Of a stretch of 64,000 nt of DNA, positions 35,435-44,580 are shown in pieces. Where the stretch lies: assembly GCA_947488295.1 (NCBI GenBank), contig CANKYU010000001.1:1104183-1168182 (forward strand), written 5' to 3'. A program made the position numbers and the translations under genes. Under the pieces are notes generated by a model. The model ran no database searches. It worked only from the letters and a program-made list of their open reading frames with translations, and was not told the origin of the DNA. The stretch comes from an uncultured Anderseniella sp. (GTDB lineage Bacteria; Pseudomonadota; Alphaproteobacteria; Rhizobiales; Aestuariivirgaceae). How positions within the stretch are numbered: position 1 is the stretch's first letter; each line of letters begins with the position of its first letter.

Positions 35435-35815
35435 GTGTTAAAGACAGGTTTCAAAGCGTTGCTGGCGCAGGCAAACGCCGTTATTGAATCGGTTTCAGTG
35501 CAGGACTTACCCTACCTGCAGGATGAACCGGACGTGGTTGTTGTGGATGTCCGCGACGCGACCGAACGCGAGACAGACGGCACCATACCCGGCTCCCTGC
35601 ATGCATCCCGGGGATTGCTTGAGTTCCATGCGGATCCAGAGTGTCCGGCGCATCTTCCGGCACTGGTCCCGGACAAGCGCATTGTGCTGTTCTGCGGGAC
35701 CGGCGGGCGTTCGGCGCTTGCGGCAAAGACACTGCAGGATATGGGGTTTTCGGACGTGGTTTCGCTGGCTGGCGGTTTTGCCGCATGGAAAGCCGCCAAC
35801 AAAAAGAAGGACTAG
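35435..35815 (+). CDS. Rhodanese-like sulfurtransferase domain protein
   Basis: 126 residues from a GTG with GAGGGA six bases upstream. A single rhodanese domain: VVVVDVRDATERETDGTIPGSLHASRG, then the active-site loop LFCGTGGRSALAA with the catalytic Cys, and VVSLAGGFAAWKAA at the end. No signal peptide, so cytoplasmic. Typical roles are transfer of sulfane sulfur or redox sensing. It is followed 6 bp later by a small gene of unknown function and preceded by the FNR-like box at 35290. Confidence 0.88.
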   Translation: MLKTGFKALLAQANAVIESVSVQDLPYLQDEPDVVVVDVRDATERETDGTIPGSLHASRGLLEFHADPECPAHLPALVPDKRIVLFCGTGGRSALAAKTLQDMGFSDVVSLAGGFAAWKAANKKKD

Positions 35816-35820
35816 ATGTC

Positions 35821-36033
35821 ATGGCGTTTGACGATCTAATTACCCGCATAAACCTGTTTTTCAGTGAAGCGGACAACGAAACGGAAGATGCACATCAGGT
35901 TCTTGAACAACTGCACGCCGAACTGGCCCAGCTGAAGGCGACCGGGCAGCCGTTGCCGGACGATCTGGTGCGGCTGGAAGCATTACTGGACGAGGAGTTT
36001 CGATCCAGGGCCGGCAAAAAACGCGAACCCTAA
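35821..36033 (+). CDS. Small acidic helical protein of unknown function
   Basis: 70 residues, MAFDDLITRINLFFSEADN, starting 6 bp after the rhodanese stop and overlapping the convergent cytochrome gene by 4 bp. It is rich in Glu/Asp and Leu with a likely coiled coil (HQVLEQLHAELAQLKATG) and a basic tail (RSRAGKKREP). No recognised motif. Tight spacing suggests co-transcription with the rhodanese gene. Confidence 0.6.
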   Translation: MAFDDLITRINLFFSEADNETEDAHQVLEQLHAELAQLKATGQPLPDDLVRLEALLDEEFRSRAGKKREP

Positions 36034-36836
36034 TTGGCATCCGGGTCGAGCGTTTTCAGATAGGCAACCAGGTCAGCGATTGCCGGTTCATCCATGAACC
36101 TGAGCGCCAGCATGCTTTCGCCGGGTACACCATTGATGATCTTGTGGATCATCCGTTTGGGCTGATGGCGTGCCTGCCAGCCAAGACTGCCGACCATATC
36201 CGGCCTGACCTGAAAACCCGACTTGCCGTTCGGATCATGGCAGGACATGCAAACGCCTTCAAAAATGTCCCTGCCACGGCTCAGGTTCTTTTGTGACATC
36301 GACTTTTCCGGCCTGAAGGTTGCCAGATCATACTGGCCTACAGTCAGGAACAGCAGCAGCAGGTCCAGTGGCAATCCGCCGGCAGCAAGTGCCCTCTGGT
36401 CGGGATGGGCCCTGGTGAACAGTTCCAGCATGTTGAACGGGTCTGTGCCCTGCAGATGCCTGAGGCTGACAAACTGTTTTTGCTGTTGCGCGCTGCCTTC
36501 GGTCCTTGCAGCGCCGTCATAGTCCCAGCCATGGCAGGAGACGCAACGCCAGGTGTCCGTATTGCTGACTTTCAGGTCTGACGGGAATGCCGGGTTTCGC
36601 ATTTCCGGCGGGCTGGCGCCCGAGCCTGCCCAGTAGTTGTCGTACAGCTTGCCGCCCAGCGACACGACGAATGCATCGCCGAATTCATGCTCTTTTGTTT
36701 CCGGTGCGGGTGCGTCCTGCGTGACCTGGGTCGCAAGGGCGGGGAGCTGCGCAACCGGCGCGGTGCCGGCAAAGGCCACCAGCGCCAGTACAACCGCAGT
36801 TGCCGAAACTGACAGGAATTTTTGCAATCCGGCCAT
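36030..36836 (-). CDS. Exported diheme c-type cytochrome
   Basis: 268 residues from ATG 36836, which shares bases with the upstream stop (TGATG), fixing the start. A signal peptide (FLSVSATAVVLALVAFAGTAPVA) precedes two CxxCH haem sites: CVSCHGWDYDGA (~100) and CMSCHDPNGKSG (~195), the latter followed by a standard cytochrome c C-terminal helix (PAIADLVAYLKTL) with Met candidates in between (RPDMVGSL; ESMLALRFM). It is periplasmic and probably donates to or accepts from a terminal oxidase or other reductase. It is coupled to a small secreted protein of unknown role. Confidence 0.83.
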   Translation of the reverse strand: MAGLQKFLSVSATAVVLALVAFAGTAPVAQLPALATQVTQDAPAPETKEHEFGDAFVVSLGGKLYDNYWAGSGASPPEMRNPAFPSDLKVSNTDTWRCVSCHGWDYDGAARTEGSAQQQKQFVSLRHLQGTDPFNMLELFTRAHPDQRALAAGGLPLDLLLLFLTVGQYDLATFRPEKSMSQKNLSRGRDIFEGVCMSCHDPNGKSGFQVRPDMVGSLGWQARHQPKRMIHKIINGVPGESMLALRFMDEPAIADLVAYLKTLDPDAN

Positions 36837-37270
36837 CACTGTACGTTGAAGTTGCGGCGTTGCGGCGTGGGAGGCGTGGCAACTTTTATGCGGGTGACCG
36901 CGGCTCTTACATTCCGGCCTTTCCATGGAACCACCCCGTAAGTGTTGCACCATCTGGCACTGAATATTTTTGTTTCGCCATTGACCTTGAAGCGGAATTT
37001 CAGACAACGGCCCGAACGGCGGACAGGCCCACCAGAGAATACACCCGGCACCTGAAAGTACACTCGGCAGTCATGTGTCAGGCGCGCGGTGGCAACCTCA
37101 ACGGTTCCCCGGAAATCTCCCGACAACTTGTAAGTGCCGGGCAGGGCCCAGCTGAATGTGCACCGTTTGGCAGCCGAGGCGTCACCCGGCAGCATTGCAA
37201 CCAGCATGAGGCCGGTGCCTGCCATGACGCCTAACGGGCCAGCGCCCGGAACATTGCGGATCATATACAT
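36836..37270 (-). CDS. Small secreted protein, unknown function, coupled to diheme cytochrome
   Basis: 144 residues from ATG 37270 with GGAG six bases upstream. A signal peptide (GPLGVMAGTGLMLVAMLPGDASA) precedes a ~100-residue basic domain with four cysteines (RCTFSWALPGTYKL; HDCRVYF; GRCLKF; RWCNTYG) that could form two disulfides. Its stop and the next gene's start overlap as TGATG, so the two proteins are probably made in fixed ratio. I do not recognise the family. Confidence 0.7.
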   Translation of the reverse strand: MYMIRNVPGAGPLGVMAGTGLMLVAMLPGDASAAKRCTFSWALPGTYKLSGDFRGTVEVATARLTHDCRVYFQVPGVFSGGPVRRSGRCLKFRFKVNGETKIFSARWCNTYGVVPWKGRNVRAAVTRIKVATPPTPQRRNFNVQ

Positions 37271-37319
37271 GCGTATCTCCAGTGAAGTGGCACTCAAACA
37301 CACAGACTGATCGGGGCAT

Positions 37320-37333
37320 ATGACTTCGATCAA
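37320..37333. promoter_or_regulatory. FNR-like box between secreted-protein/cytochrome operon and a usp gene
   Basis: ATGAC-TTCG-ATCAA matches nine of ten consensus positions. On the plus strand CATGAT at 37357-37362 sits where the -10 of a class II promoter should be (centre about 41 bp before the predicted start near 37368), favouring control of the universal stress gene at 37394. The minus-strand side has no good -10. Confidence 0.5.
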
Positions 37334-37393
37334 TGCGCGTCACATGCCGCAGGTTGCATGATGCCTCAATCAACCCAGCCAGGAGGATGTTCC

Positions 37394-38236
37394 GTGAACC
37401 CGAAAACCTTTGTCGTCAGTCTCAATGACACAGACAATCTGGATCATCTGCTGACCACCTGCAGCCTGTTTGCGGCTCGCAATGAAGCCCATGTCATCGG
37501 CGTCTACATTATACCATCCGTCAAGGTCTATGCAGTCTATGGCGGTATCGCCATGGCGGATGTCGTTGACGCCCAGCGCCGGCGTTATCAGTCGATGGCC
37601 AGGAAAGTACGCGAGAAATTTGAGCGCATGATGTCCCTCAATTCACTATCGCATGAGTGGCGCGAGCTGGATGCCATCAGCTCATCCATCGCACAGGAGT
37701 TTGTCCAGCAGGTCCGCTTCGCCGATCTGGCTCTTATCGCCCAGGTTGAGGCCAACGAAGATTGCGGCGTCGAGCCGAGTTTTGCCGAATATGTGGTTAT
37801 GGAAGCAGGACGGCCTGTGTTGCTGGTGCCGCGCGGCAAGCCGTTCGAGACCATTGGAACCAATGTGCTGATGGGCTGGAACGGGGCCAGGGAAGCGGCC
37901 CGTGCGTGCTTTGATGCGCTGCCGCTGCTGCCGTCAGACAGCGAGGTCAGTATTGTCTGGGTTGATCCGCAGAAACAGCGCCCGCTGGCGGGCAATGTGC
38001 CAGGTGCGGAACTTGCGGCGACCTTTGCTCGCCACGACCTGAAAGTATCGGCTGAACCGCTGCCCACAGCAGACACCGACACCGGGCGTGCCTTGCTTGC
38101 ACGGGTCGAGGATGTGGGGGCTGACCTGCTGGTGATGGGGGCATACGGGCACTCACGAGTGCGCGAATTCGTGTTTGGCGGCGCAACCGAACACGTGCTG
38201 AACAACATGACCGTTCCGGTGCTGATGTCGCACTGA
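37394..38236 (+). CDS. Tandem universal stress protein (two UspA domains)
   Basis: 280 residues from a GTG at 37394, chosen because AGGAGG lies seven bases upstream. Two UspA folds, ~1-140 and ~145-280. The second ends with MGAYGHSRVREFVFGGATEHVL, fitting the Gxx-G-(9)-G-[ST] nucleotide-binding pattern; the first half lacks it, so only one ATP site may be active. Similar tandem Usp proteins support survival under low oxygen or starvation. It lies 46 bp before a small gene on the same strand and behind an FNR-like box. Confidence 0.87.
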   Translation: MNPKTFVVSLNDTDNLDHLLTTCSLFAARNEAHVIGVYIIPSVKVYAVYGGIAMADVVDAQRRRYQSMARKVREKFERMMSLNSLSHEWRELDAISSSIAQEFVQQVRFADLALIAQVEANEDCGVEPSFAEYVVMEAGRPVLLVPRGKPFETIGTNVLMGWNGAREAARACFDALPLLPSDSEVSIVWVDPQKQRPLAGNVPGAELAATFARHDLKVSAEPLPTADTDTGRALLARVEDVGADLLVMGAYGHSRVREFVFGGATEHVLNNMTVPVLMSH

Positions 38237-38282
38237 GTTTTCCTCACGGCCGATGGCCTACCTGAAATGGAGACACATTCTC

Positions 38283-38657
38283 ATGACCATGAAACATATC
38301 CGCATGGAACTTGCCCGCGACCAGGATTTTCCGCAAGGCAGCCGCCAGCATGGCTATATCCTGATGGCACCGCTGGATAATATGGACAGGATTGATGCGG
38401 CGGAGTGGAAAACCAATCGCGAGAAGTGCAGGGTCACGCGTTTCTGGGGCTCAGATGAACATGAAATCGGACATCTGGTCCGCAAACCCGGTGGCGCCTG
38501 GGCGTTCCATTACGATATCCACGGCAACGAAGATGACGATGAAACCGGGTACCGGTTCGGTGATGAACGTTTCCGGCCCGGGGAGTATGTCTCAATCCGC
38601 GAGCAGGACGGTGAGATGCGGACATTCCGCGTCATTACCGCGACCGAAGTTCGCTGA
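38283..38657 (+). CDS. Conserved-looking hypothetical protein
   Basis: 124 residues from ATG 38283 (GGAGA nine bases upstream; an in-frame ATG at 38253 has no site). It is rich in charged and aromatic residues (RVTRFWGSDEHEIGHLVRKPGGAWAFHYD; FRPGEYVSIREQDGEMRTFRV), mainly beta in character, without signal peptide or membrane segment. Family unknown to me. Position after a usp gene and before Hsp20 suggests a stress-related cytoplasmic role. Confidence 0.65.
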   Translation: MTMKHIRMELARDQDFPQGSRQHGYILMAPLDNMDRIDAAEWKTNREKCRVTRFWGSDEHEIGHLVRKPGGAWAFHYDIHGNEDDDETGYRFGDERFRPGEYVSIREQDGEMRTFRVITATEVR

Positions 38658-38681
38658 CATTTATTGAGGTGCAGAACCAAT

Positions 38682-38713
38682 GACGGCCACTGTTGCACAA
38701 CACAGTGGCCGTC
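38682..38713. terminator. Bidirectional terminator-like hairpin
   Basis: Perfect 12-bp arms GACGGCCACTGT and ACAGTGGCCGTC with an 8-nt loop, in the 84-bp gap between the converging genes ending at 38657 and 38742. Only short T runs follow, but size and place fit a terminator for both. Confidence 0.7.
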
Positions 38714-38741
38714 CCGCTTTCAGTCAGGCCGACGGGAAAGA

Positions 38742-39230
38742 TCAGGCAGCTTGCTTGATCTTCACCTTGTGAGTCTTGGCTGTGACTTCCGGCGGCTTCG
38801 GCAAGGTTACGGTCAGCACGCCGTTCTTGAACTGCGCGTCGACCTTGTCCGGCTCCACACCGAAGGGCAGTGACATGGAGCGGGAAAACTTGCCGTAAGA
38901 CCTTTCGACAACATGGTAGTCTTTCGACTTGTCTTCTTCTTCGACCTTTTTCTCGGCCAGGATGGTCAGCCGGTTGTCGGTCACGGTTACATTGACGTCC
39001 TGCTGGTCCACACCGGGAAGTTCCGCCGTGATTTCCAGCGCCTTGTCGGTCTCCGCCACGTTGATGACAGGCGACATCATCGCGTTGCCGTTGGCACGCT
39101 CGGGGCTTAGTCCAACCGACTGGGTGAAATCGTGAAACACCCTGTCAATTTCGTCGTGCAGGGAACCGAACATTCCAGGCCAGTTCTGGGTTTTCCAAAG
39201 CGACGGAAGTGAAGATTTTTCAGTCATCAT
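38742..39230 (-). CDS. Hsp20 family small heat-shock protein
   Basis: 162 residues; ATG at 39230 or 39227, with AAGGAG at 39235-39240. An alpha-crystallin domain at ~50-155: INVAETDKALEITAELPGVDQQDVNVTVTDNRLTILAEK, YHVVERSYGKFSRSMSLPFGV and KNGVLTVTLPKPPE (conserved G-V-L-T-V-x-[LP] element). It holds unfolding proteins in a refoldable state. It has an FNR box with a well-spaced -10, so it appears induced by low oxygen rather than only by heat. Confidence 0.93.
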   Translation of the reverse strand: MMTEKSSLPSLWKTQNWPGMFGSLHDEIDRVFHDFTQSVGLSPERANGNAMMSPVINVAETDKALEITAELPGVDQQDVNVTVTDNRLTILAEKKVEEEDKSKDYHVVERSYGKFSRSMSLPFGVEPDKVDAQFKNGVLTVTLPKPPEVTAKTHKVKIKQAA

Positions 39231-39277
39231 CTGTCTCCTTAAAAGGTATGAGGAAATGTGAGCCGTCCATGCAGGCA

Positions 39278-39283
39278 ATACTA
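39278..39283 (-). promoter_or_regulatory. Candidate -10 element of the hsp20 promoter
   Basis: TAGTAT on the minus strand. A start near 39272 would place the FNR box centre at -41.5, the class II geometry. No separate -35 is expected at such promoters. Confidence 0.5.
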
Positions 39284-39306
39284 ACCCGGCTGACAAGCGG
39301 TCTTCC

Positions 39307-39320
39307 TTGACCGCGGTCAA
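39307..39320. promoter_or_regulatory. FNR-type box upstream of hsp20
   Basis: TTGAC-CGCG-GTCAA, a perfect 14-bp palindrome matching all consensus positions, centred 83 bp before the hsp20 start. It is the best FNR-type site in the window. Confidence 0.75.
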
Positions 39321-39351
39321 CTGCCGCCAGGTTTCCAGGCGAATACTGCGG

Positions 39352-39801
39352 TCAGACAGCCAGGACATCGCCGAGATGGCCGCTCAGCTCCTGATTGGGA
39401 ACATGCACCAGGTTCTTGGGGATTTCTCCGTAGACGACCGTCAGAAGAGATTTTGGCAGCACCTTGCGAATATCGCCAAGTGTTGCCGGGGCCGCCACCA
39501 GCACCAGCCGGTCAAAGGCTTGTGCCTGCAACTGATCCTGCAACCTGGCAACCAGCTCGCCGGCAAAGGATCGCTTTGCCTCGCGTTGCGGGTCGGAAGG
39601 AGGCTCCATTGCATGGCGGTGCGCACCGGCTGAGTCAAAGGTGCGCCCCGGTCGGTCAGCCATTACATCGCCAGAACGGAAATTATCTCCCTCAAACTCC
39701 ATCCCGCGAACCTCTTGTAATCCTTTGCCGCGGCCGGTGTTGCAGACGATGCGGGCGCGGGTGCCGTCTGCCAGCAGTATCCATGTTCGAACCGGTTTCA
39801 T
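39352..39801 (-). CDS. Host attachment / baeRF-type protein
   Basis: 149 residues with AGGAGGC upstream of the ATG. Motifs TWILLADGTRARIV, GRTFDSAGAHRHAMEPPSDP and FDRLVLVAAPATLGDIRKVLP are those of the 'host attachment protein' family first named in Agrobacterium, related to release-factor-1-like baeRF domains that act on ribosome-bound or nucleotide substrates. Plant attachment is not established for most members. It shares a divergent promoter region and an FNR box with the arginine deiminase operon, implying a low-oxygen role. Confidence 0.85.
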   Translation of the reverse strand: MKPVRTWILLADGTRARIVCNTGRGKGLQEVRGMEFEGDNFRSGDVMADRPGRTFDSAGAHRHAMEPPSDPQREAKRSFAGELVARLQDQLQAQAFDRLVLVAAPATLGDIRKVLPKSLLTVVYGEIPKNLVHVPNQELSGHLGDVLAV

Positions 39802-39863
39802 TGTGATGCCTCCTGATTGAAGGGGGTGGGTTCACCAACCTACCAGTTTCCCGGTTGAGTGAT

Positions 39864-39877
39864 TTGATCATCGTCAA
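39864..39877. promoter_or_regulatory. FNR-type box in the divergent arc operon promoter
   Basis: TTGAT-CATC-GTCAA matches the full consensus. It is centred 77 bp before the transporter start at 39948 and 69 bp before the baeRF-type start at 39801. Anr/FNR control of arginine deiminase operons is well established in pseudomonads. The -10 elements on both sides are weak. Confidence 0.7.
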
Positions 39878-39947
39878 GGAGATGTCCGCCAAACAGTGTT
39901 TTGCTGGCGCGAACTTCACAAATCCTCACGGCGAATGGAGACGCAAG

Positions 39948-41420
39948 ATGACCACCGCCACAAAAGGTACGCCCGCGCAGGCGGATACGCCTGCTGACTC
40001 GCCAACCGGGATTGCAAGCCGGTTTCCAACAGCTTATTCGATTCTGTTCGGCCTCATTGTGCTCATGGCCGCATTGACCTGGTTTGTTCCTGCCGGGCAA
40101 TATGACAGGGTGCAGAATGAAGCCCTGGGCCGCGAAGTGGCGGTGCCGGGAACCTACAAGGCGGTGGAAGCCGCACCGCAATCGCTCTTCGATGTCTTTC
40201 TCGCGCCAGTCAATGGATTTTACAGCCAGGCAGCGGGCACGGCGAACGCCATTGATGTATCGCTGTTCGTATTGATCATTGGCGGTTTCCTGGGAGTTGT
40301 AAACAGTACCGGCGCCATCAATGCAGGTATTGCCAGAGCCATGAATGCGTTGCGTGGCCGGGAAAAATGGATGATCCCGATCATGATGGCGCTGTTTGCG
40401 GCAGGCGGCACAACCTATGGCATGGCCGAAGAGACGCTGGCTTTTTATGTGTTGATCATACCGGTGATGATCGCCGCAAGATATGATGCCATGACCGGTG
40501 TTGCGGTTATCCTGGTAGGGGCCGGTATCGGCGTGCTTGGATCGACAATCAATCCGTTTGCGACGACCATTGCCTCCAACGCCGCAGGCATTCCGTTCAC
40601 CACCGGCATGATGTTGCGGTTCATTATTCTGGGTACCGGGTGGGTGGCATGTGTGGCGTATGTGATGTGGTATGCCGAACGCGTCCGCGCCAATCCGGAA
40701 CTGTCGATTGTCGCCAACATGAAAGCGGCGAACGAAGCCCATTTCAAGCTCAAGGGCGACGCGGATGATCAATTCACCCCGCAGCACAAGCTGATCCTTG
40801 TCCTGTTTACCCTGACGTTTGGCGTGATGATCTGGGGGGTGTCGTCACAAGGCTGGTGGATGGCGGAAATGTCCGGCCTGTTTCTGGCGGGAGCACTGAT
40901 TGTCGGTATTGTCGGGTGGGTTGGAGAAAAACCCTTCATTGAAGCATTCATTGCAGGTGCCAGAGACCTTCTGGGCGTAGCGCTGATCATCGGACTGGCA
41001 CGCGGTATTGTCGTCATCATGGATGCGGGAAAGATTACCGACACCATCCTTAACTGGGGTGAACAGGCAATCCAGGGCCTGTCGGCGATTGCCTTCATCA
41101 ACGGCGTGTTCGCTGTTGAAGTGCTGATGTCGTTCCTGGTGCCGTCGACGTCCGGCCTTGCGGTGCTCAGCATGCCGATCCTGGCGCCGCTGGCCGATTT
41201 TGCCGGTGTCGGCCGCGAACTGGTTGTGACGGCTTTCCAGTCTGCATCTGGCCTGGTCAACCTGATCACTCCGACATCAGCGGTGGTGGTCGGGGCACTC
41301 GCCATTGGCAGGGTTTCCTATGACAAGTGGCTGAAATTCGTCTGGCCGCTGCTGCTCATCCTGACCGTCATGGTTGTTGCGGCCCTGAGCGTGACTGCAA
41401 TGCAAGGCGGTGTGGCATGA
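39948..41420 (+). CDS. YfcC/ArcD-like transporter of the arginine deiminase operon
   Basis: 490 residues from ATG 39948 with GGAG seven bases upstream; the frame to 39855 would cover the FNR box and is rejected. About 12-13 membrane helices of the C4-dicarboxylate/YfcC family: [95 protein letters not shown]. Its stop overlaps the arginine deiminase start by 4 bp, so it is most likely the arginine/ornithine antiporter, though it belongs to the YfcC family rather than the classic ArcD APC type. Confidence 0.88.
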   Translation: MTTATKGTPAQADTPADSPTGIASRFPTAYSILFGLIVLMAALTWFVPAGQYDRVQNEALGREVAVPGTYKAVEAAPQSLFDVFLAPVNGFYSQAAGTANAIDVSLFVLIIGGFLGVVNSTGAINAGIARAMNALRGREKWMIPIMMALFAAGGTTYGMAEETLAFYVLIIPVMIAARYDAMTGVAVILVGAGIGVLGSTINPFATTIASNAAGIPFTTGMMLRFIILGTGWVACVAYVMWYAERVRANPELSIVANMKAANEAHFKLKGDADDQFTPQHKLILVLFTLTFGVMIWGVSSQGWWMAEMSGLFLAGALIVGIVGWVGEKPFIEAFIAGARDLLGVALIIGLARGIVVIMDAGKITDTILNWGEQAIQGLSAIAFINGVFAVEVLMSFLVPSTSGLAVLSMPILAPLADFAGVGRELVVTAFQSASGLVNLITPTSAVVVGALAIGRVSYDKWLKFVWPLLLILTVMVVAALSVTAMQGGVA

Positions 41421-42643
41421 CCTGGAAACCCGGTGTTTATTCGGAAACCGGCAAACTGCGCACAGTGCTGGTTTGCCGGCCCGGTCTGGCGCATGAACGG
41501 CTGACGCCTGCCAATTGCGACGAACTGTTGTTCGATGATGTATTCTGGGTTCAGCAGGCCAAGACGGATCATCATGACTTCTGCGCAAAAATTGCCGACA
41601 GAGGCGTTGAGGTCCTGGACTTGCATGAACTGCTGGCGGAAACCGTGCAGCTGGAGCCCGCCAGAAACTGGCTTCTTGATCGCCGGTTGACCGAGGATCA
41701 TGTCGGTATCGGCATGATGTCGGAACTGCGCGGGTGGATGGACAGCCTTCCTGCCGCTGAGCTGGCACGATATCTCATCGGTGGCGTTGCCGTTCAGGAT
41801 CTGCCGTTCAAGCCGGAAGGCATGTTCGGACCCTACCTCGGTCCCGACGGGTTTGTGTTGACGCCGCTGCCCAACACCGTTTTCACCCGTGATACAAGTT
41901 GCTGGATCTATGGCGGCGTTACCCTCAATCCGATGCACTGGCCGGCGCGCCAGCTCGAAACGCTGCTGACCGACGCCGTGTACAGATTTCACCCCAGGTT
42001 CACCGACGCCGACTTCGACATCTGGTGGGGGGACGGCGAAACCGGCCGTGCACCGGCCAGCCTGGAGGGCGGCGACGTGATGCCGCTGGGCGATGGTGTT
42101 GTGCTGGTCGGCATGGGCGAACGCACCACCCCGCAATCGGTGGGCCAGGTGGCCCGCGCCCTGTTTGAGGCCGAGGCCGCCAACCGGGTCATCGCCTGTC
42201 AGATGCCCAAATCGCGCGCAGCGATGCATCTGGATACGGTGTTTTCGTTTTGTGATCGCGATCTGGTGACCAGTTTTGTCGAAGTGGCCAATAACATTAC
42301 CTGCTACAGCCTGCGACCCGGCGGCAAACCGGGCGATGTTGATTGCCGGCAGGAGTTGAAATCCCTTTTTGAAGTGACTGCGGAAGCCATCGGCGTCAAG
42401 AAACTGCGCGTGATCGCTACTGGCGGCGACAGTTTCGAGCAGGCGCGTGAACAATGGGATGACGGCAACAACGTTGTCGCGCTCGAGCCGGGGGTGGTGG
42501 TTGCATACGACCGCAACGTCTTCACCAATACCCAGCTGCGCAAGGCCGGCGTCGAGGTCATTACCATTCGCGGCGCGGAGCTTGGCCGCGGCCGCGGCGG
42601 TGGCCATTGCATGACCTGCCCGGTAGTTCGTGATCCGCTGTAA
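41417..42643 (+). CDS. arcA: Arginine deiminase
   Basis: 408 residues, the usual length. Motifs [46 protein letters not shown] and the C-terminal [16 protein letters not shown] with the nucleophilic Cys. It converts L-arginine to citrulline and ammonia, the first step of the deiminase pathway that yields ATP and alkali without oxygen. ATGA overlap with the transporter gene; the longer frame starting 41327 is rejected. Confidence 0.95.
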   Translation: MTWKPGVYSETGKLRTVLVCRPGLAHERLTPANCDELLFDDVFWVQQAKTDHHDFCAKIADRGVEVLDLHELLAETVQLEPARNWLLDRRLTEDHVGIGMMSELRGWMDSLPAAELARYLIGGVAVQDLPFKPEGMFGPYLGPDGFVLTPLPNTVFTRDTSCWIYGGVTLNPMHWPARQLETLLTDAVYRFHPRFTDADFDIWWGDGETGRAPASLEGGDVMPLGDGVVLVGMGERTTPQSVGQVARALFEAEAANRVIACQMPKSRAAMHLDTVFSFCDRDLVTSFVEVANNITCYSLRPGGKPGDVDCRQELKSLFEVTAEAIGVKKLRVIATGGDSFEQAREQWDDGNNVVALEPGVVVAYDRNVFTNTQLRKAGVEVITIRGAELGRGRGGGHCMTCPVVRDPL

Positions 42644-42662
42644 CGTCGAAGGAACCCTTTCC

Positions 42663-43664
42663 ATGTCAATCAGTCTCAAAGACCGCAATTTTCTTACTCT
42701 TCGTGACTTTACTCCTGATGAAATCAGCCACCTGATCGAGTTGGCCATGGACCTGAAATCAACCAAGCGGGCGGGCATTGAGCGCCAGCGGCTTGAGGGC
42801 AAGGAGATAGCGCTGATCTTCGAAAAGGATTCAACTCGCACCCGCGTCGGGTTCGAGGTGGCCGCTTATGATCAGGGCGCACATGTTACATATCTTGGGC
42901 CGTCCGGCACCCAGATAGGACACAAGGAAACCATGAAGGACACTGCACGGGTGCTCGGACGGGTATACGATGCCATCGAGTATCGCGGATTTGGACAGGC
43001 GACTGCGGAACAACTTGCCGAGTACGCCGGGGTGCCGGTGTACAATGGTCTGACTGACGAGTTTCATCCAACGCAGGTATTGGCGGATCTGCTGACAATA
43101 CGCGAACATAGTGGCAAACCGTTCTCGAGCGTGGCGCTGTGTTTTCTCGGCGACGCCGGCAACAATATGGGTGACAGCCTGCTGATTGGCGGTGCGAAAA
43201 TGGGGATGGACATCCGGCTGGGTGCGCCGAAAGCCTGCTGGCCGGCGCAGGGCATCATCGATGAGGCCGAGGCGATCGCGGCCGATACCGGTGCCCGGAT
43301 AATGATTACCGAAGATGTGGCCAATGCAGTTCGCGGCTGCGACTTCATCTACACGGATGTCTGGCTTTCAATGGGCGAGGCAAAGGAGAAATGGGCAGAC
43401 CGAATTGAGCTGCTCAAACCCTATCAGGTGAATTCGGCCGTTATGGAGAAAACGGAAAATCCGGACGTAAAATTCATGCATTGCCTGCCGGCTTTCCATA
43501 ACACCGACACCAAAGTAGGCCAGCAGATCCACAAGGAGTTTGGCCTCGATGCGATGGAGGTGACCGAGGAAGTGTTCGAATCCGGTAACTCCATCGTGTT
43601 CGACCAGGCGGAAAACCGCATGCACACGATCAAGGCAGTTCTCGTCGCCACGCTGGGAGACTGA
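42663..43664 (+). CDS. arcB: Ornithine carbamoyltransferase (catabolic)
   Basis: 333 residues from ATG 42663. Carbamoyl-phosphate motif [27 protein letters not shown], and the ornithine-binding [12 protein letters not shown] with its catalytic Cys. Length and the [10 protein letters not shown] stretch match ArcB/ArgI-type enzymes. In this operon it should work in reverse, splitting citrulline by phosphate to ornithine and carbamoyl phosphate. It starts 19 bp after arcA. Confidence 0.94.
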   Translation: MSISLKDRNFLTLRDFTPDEISHLIELAMDLKSTKRAGIERQRLEGKEIALIFEKDSTRTRVGFEVAAYDQGAHVTYLGPSGTQIGHKETMKDTARVLGRVYDAIEYRGFGQATAEQLAEYAGVPVYNGLTDEFHPTQVLADLLTIREHSGKPFSSVALCFLGDAGNNMGDSLLIGGAKMGMDIRLGAPKACWPAQGIIDEAEAIAADTGARIMITEDVANAVRGCDFIYTDVWLSMGEAKEKWADRIELLKPYQVNSAVMEKTENPDVKFMHCLPAFHNTDTKVGQQIHKEFGLDAMEVTEEVFESGNSIVFDQAENRMHTIKAVLVATLGD

Positions 43665-43668
43665 TCCG

Positions 43669-44580
43669 GTGAAAGTGATCGTAGCCCTTGGCGGCAATGC
43701 CCTGTTGCGCCGGGGCGAACCAATGACGTCTGACAACCAGCGCGAAAATGTAAAACGTGCGGCGCGCTCGATCGCGGAGCTGGTTTCATCAGGCCATCGG
43801 GTTACCGTCACTCATGGCAATGGACCCCAGATCGGCCTGCTGGCGCTGCAATCTGCGGCCTATGATGAGAACAGCGCCTTTCCGCTCGACCTTCTTGGAG
43901 CGGAAACCGAAGGCATGATCGGCTACCTGATCGAACAGGAACTGGAAAATGTGCTGGGCTCCTGTCACAAGGTGGCAACGCTGCTGACCCAGGTCGAGGT
44001 GGATGCCCGCGACCCGGCTTTCGCCAGTCCGACCAAGCCTGTGGGGCCGGTATATGATGAAACCGAAGCCCGCAAGCTGGCGCAGGCACGCGGCTGGACG
44101 GTCAAGCGCGATGGCGCGAAATTCCGCCGTGTCGTGGCATCGCCGAAACCGAAACACATCCCCGACACCGAGATCATAAAGCTGTTGCTGGACCACGATA
44201 TCACGGTGATCTGCGCCGGTGGCGGCGGCATTCCCGTGGTGCGCCGGGAAGACGGTTCCCTCGTCGGTGTCGAAGCTGTCATTGACAAGGATGCCGCAAG
44301 CTCGTTGCTGGGACAGGATATTGAAACCGATGCGCTGCTGATGCTGACGGATGTGGACCGGGTTTACCTGAACTGGGATACGCCTCAACAGCAAGGCCTC
44401 GACAAGGTGAGCCCCGACGAATTGCTGCGGCACGAATTTGCAGCCGGATCCATGCAGCCCAAGGTCGAAGCTGCGTGTCAGTTTGTCATGCAAACCGGAG
44501 GTATTGCCGGGATTGGGCGGCTGGAAGACGCTGCTGGCATTATTGAGGGACGGGCAGGGACACTGGTGTCGAGGTCATGA
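43669..44580 (+). CDS. arcC: Carbamate kinase
   Basis: 303 residues from a GTG at 43669. VIVALGGNALLRRGEP, VTHGNGPQIGLLALQ, VICAGGGGIPVVRREDGSLVGVEAVIDKDAASSLL and LMLTDVDRVYLNW are family signatures. It makes ATP from carbamoyl phosphate and ADP, the energy-yielding step of the pathway. Its stop overlaps the next gene's ATG by 4 bp. Confidence 0.95.
   Translation: MKVIVALGGNALLRRGEPMTSDNQRENVKRAARSIAELVSSGHRVTVTHGNGPQIGLLALQSAAYDENSAFPLDLLGAETEGMIGYLIEQELENVLGSCHKVATLLTQVEVDARDPAFASPTKPVGPVYDETEARKLAQARGWTVKRDGAKFRRVVASPKPKHIPDTEIIKLLLDHDITVICAGGGGIPVVRREDGSLVGVEAVIDKDAASSLLGQDIETDALLMLTDVDRVYLNWDTPQQQGLDKVSPDELLRHEFAAGSMQPKVEAACQFVMQTGGIAGIGRLEDAAGIIEGRAGTLVSRS

Noticed and set aside
41318..42841. 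507-codon minus-strand frame opposite arcA
   Set aside because: arcA on the plus strand has all catalytic motifs and coupled neighbours; the antisense frame has none.
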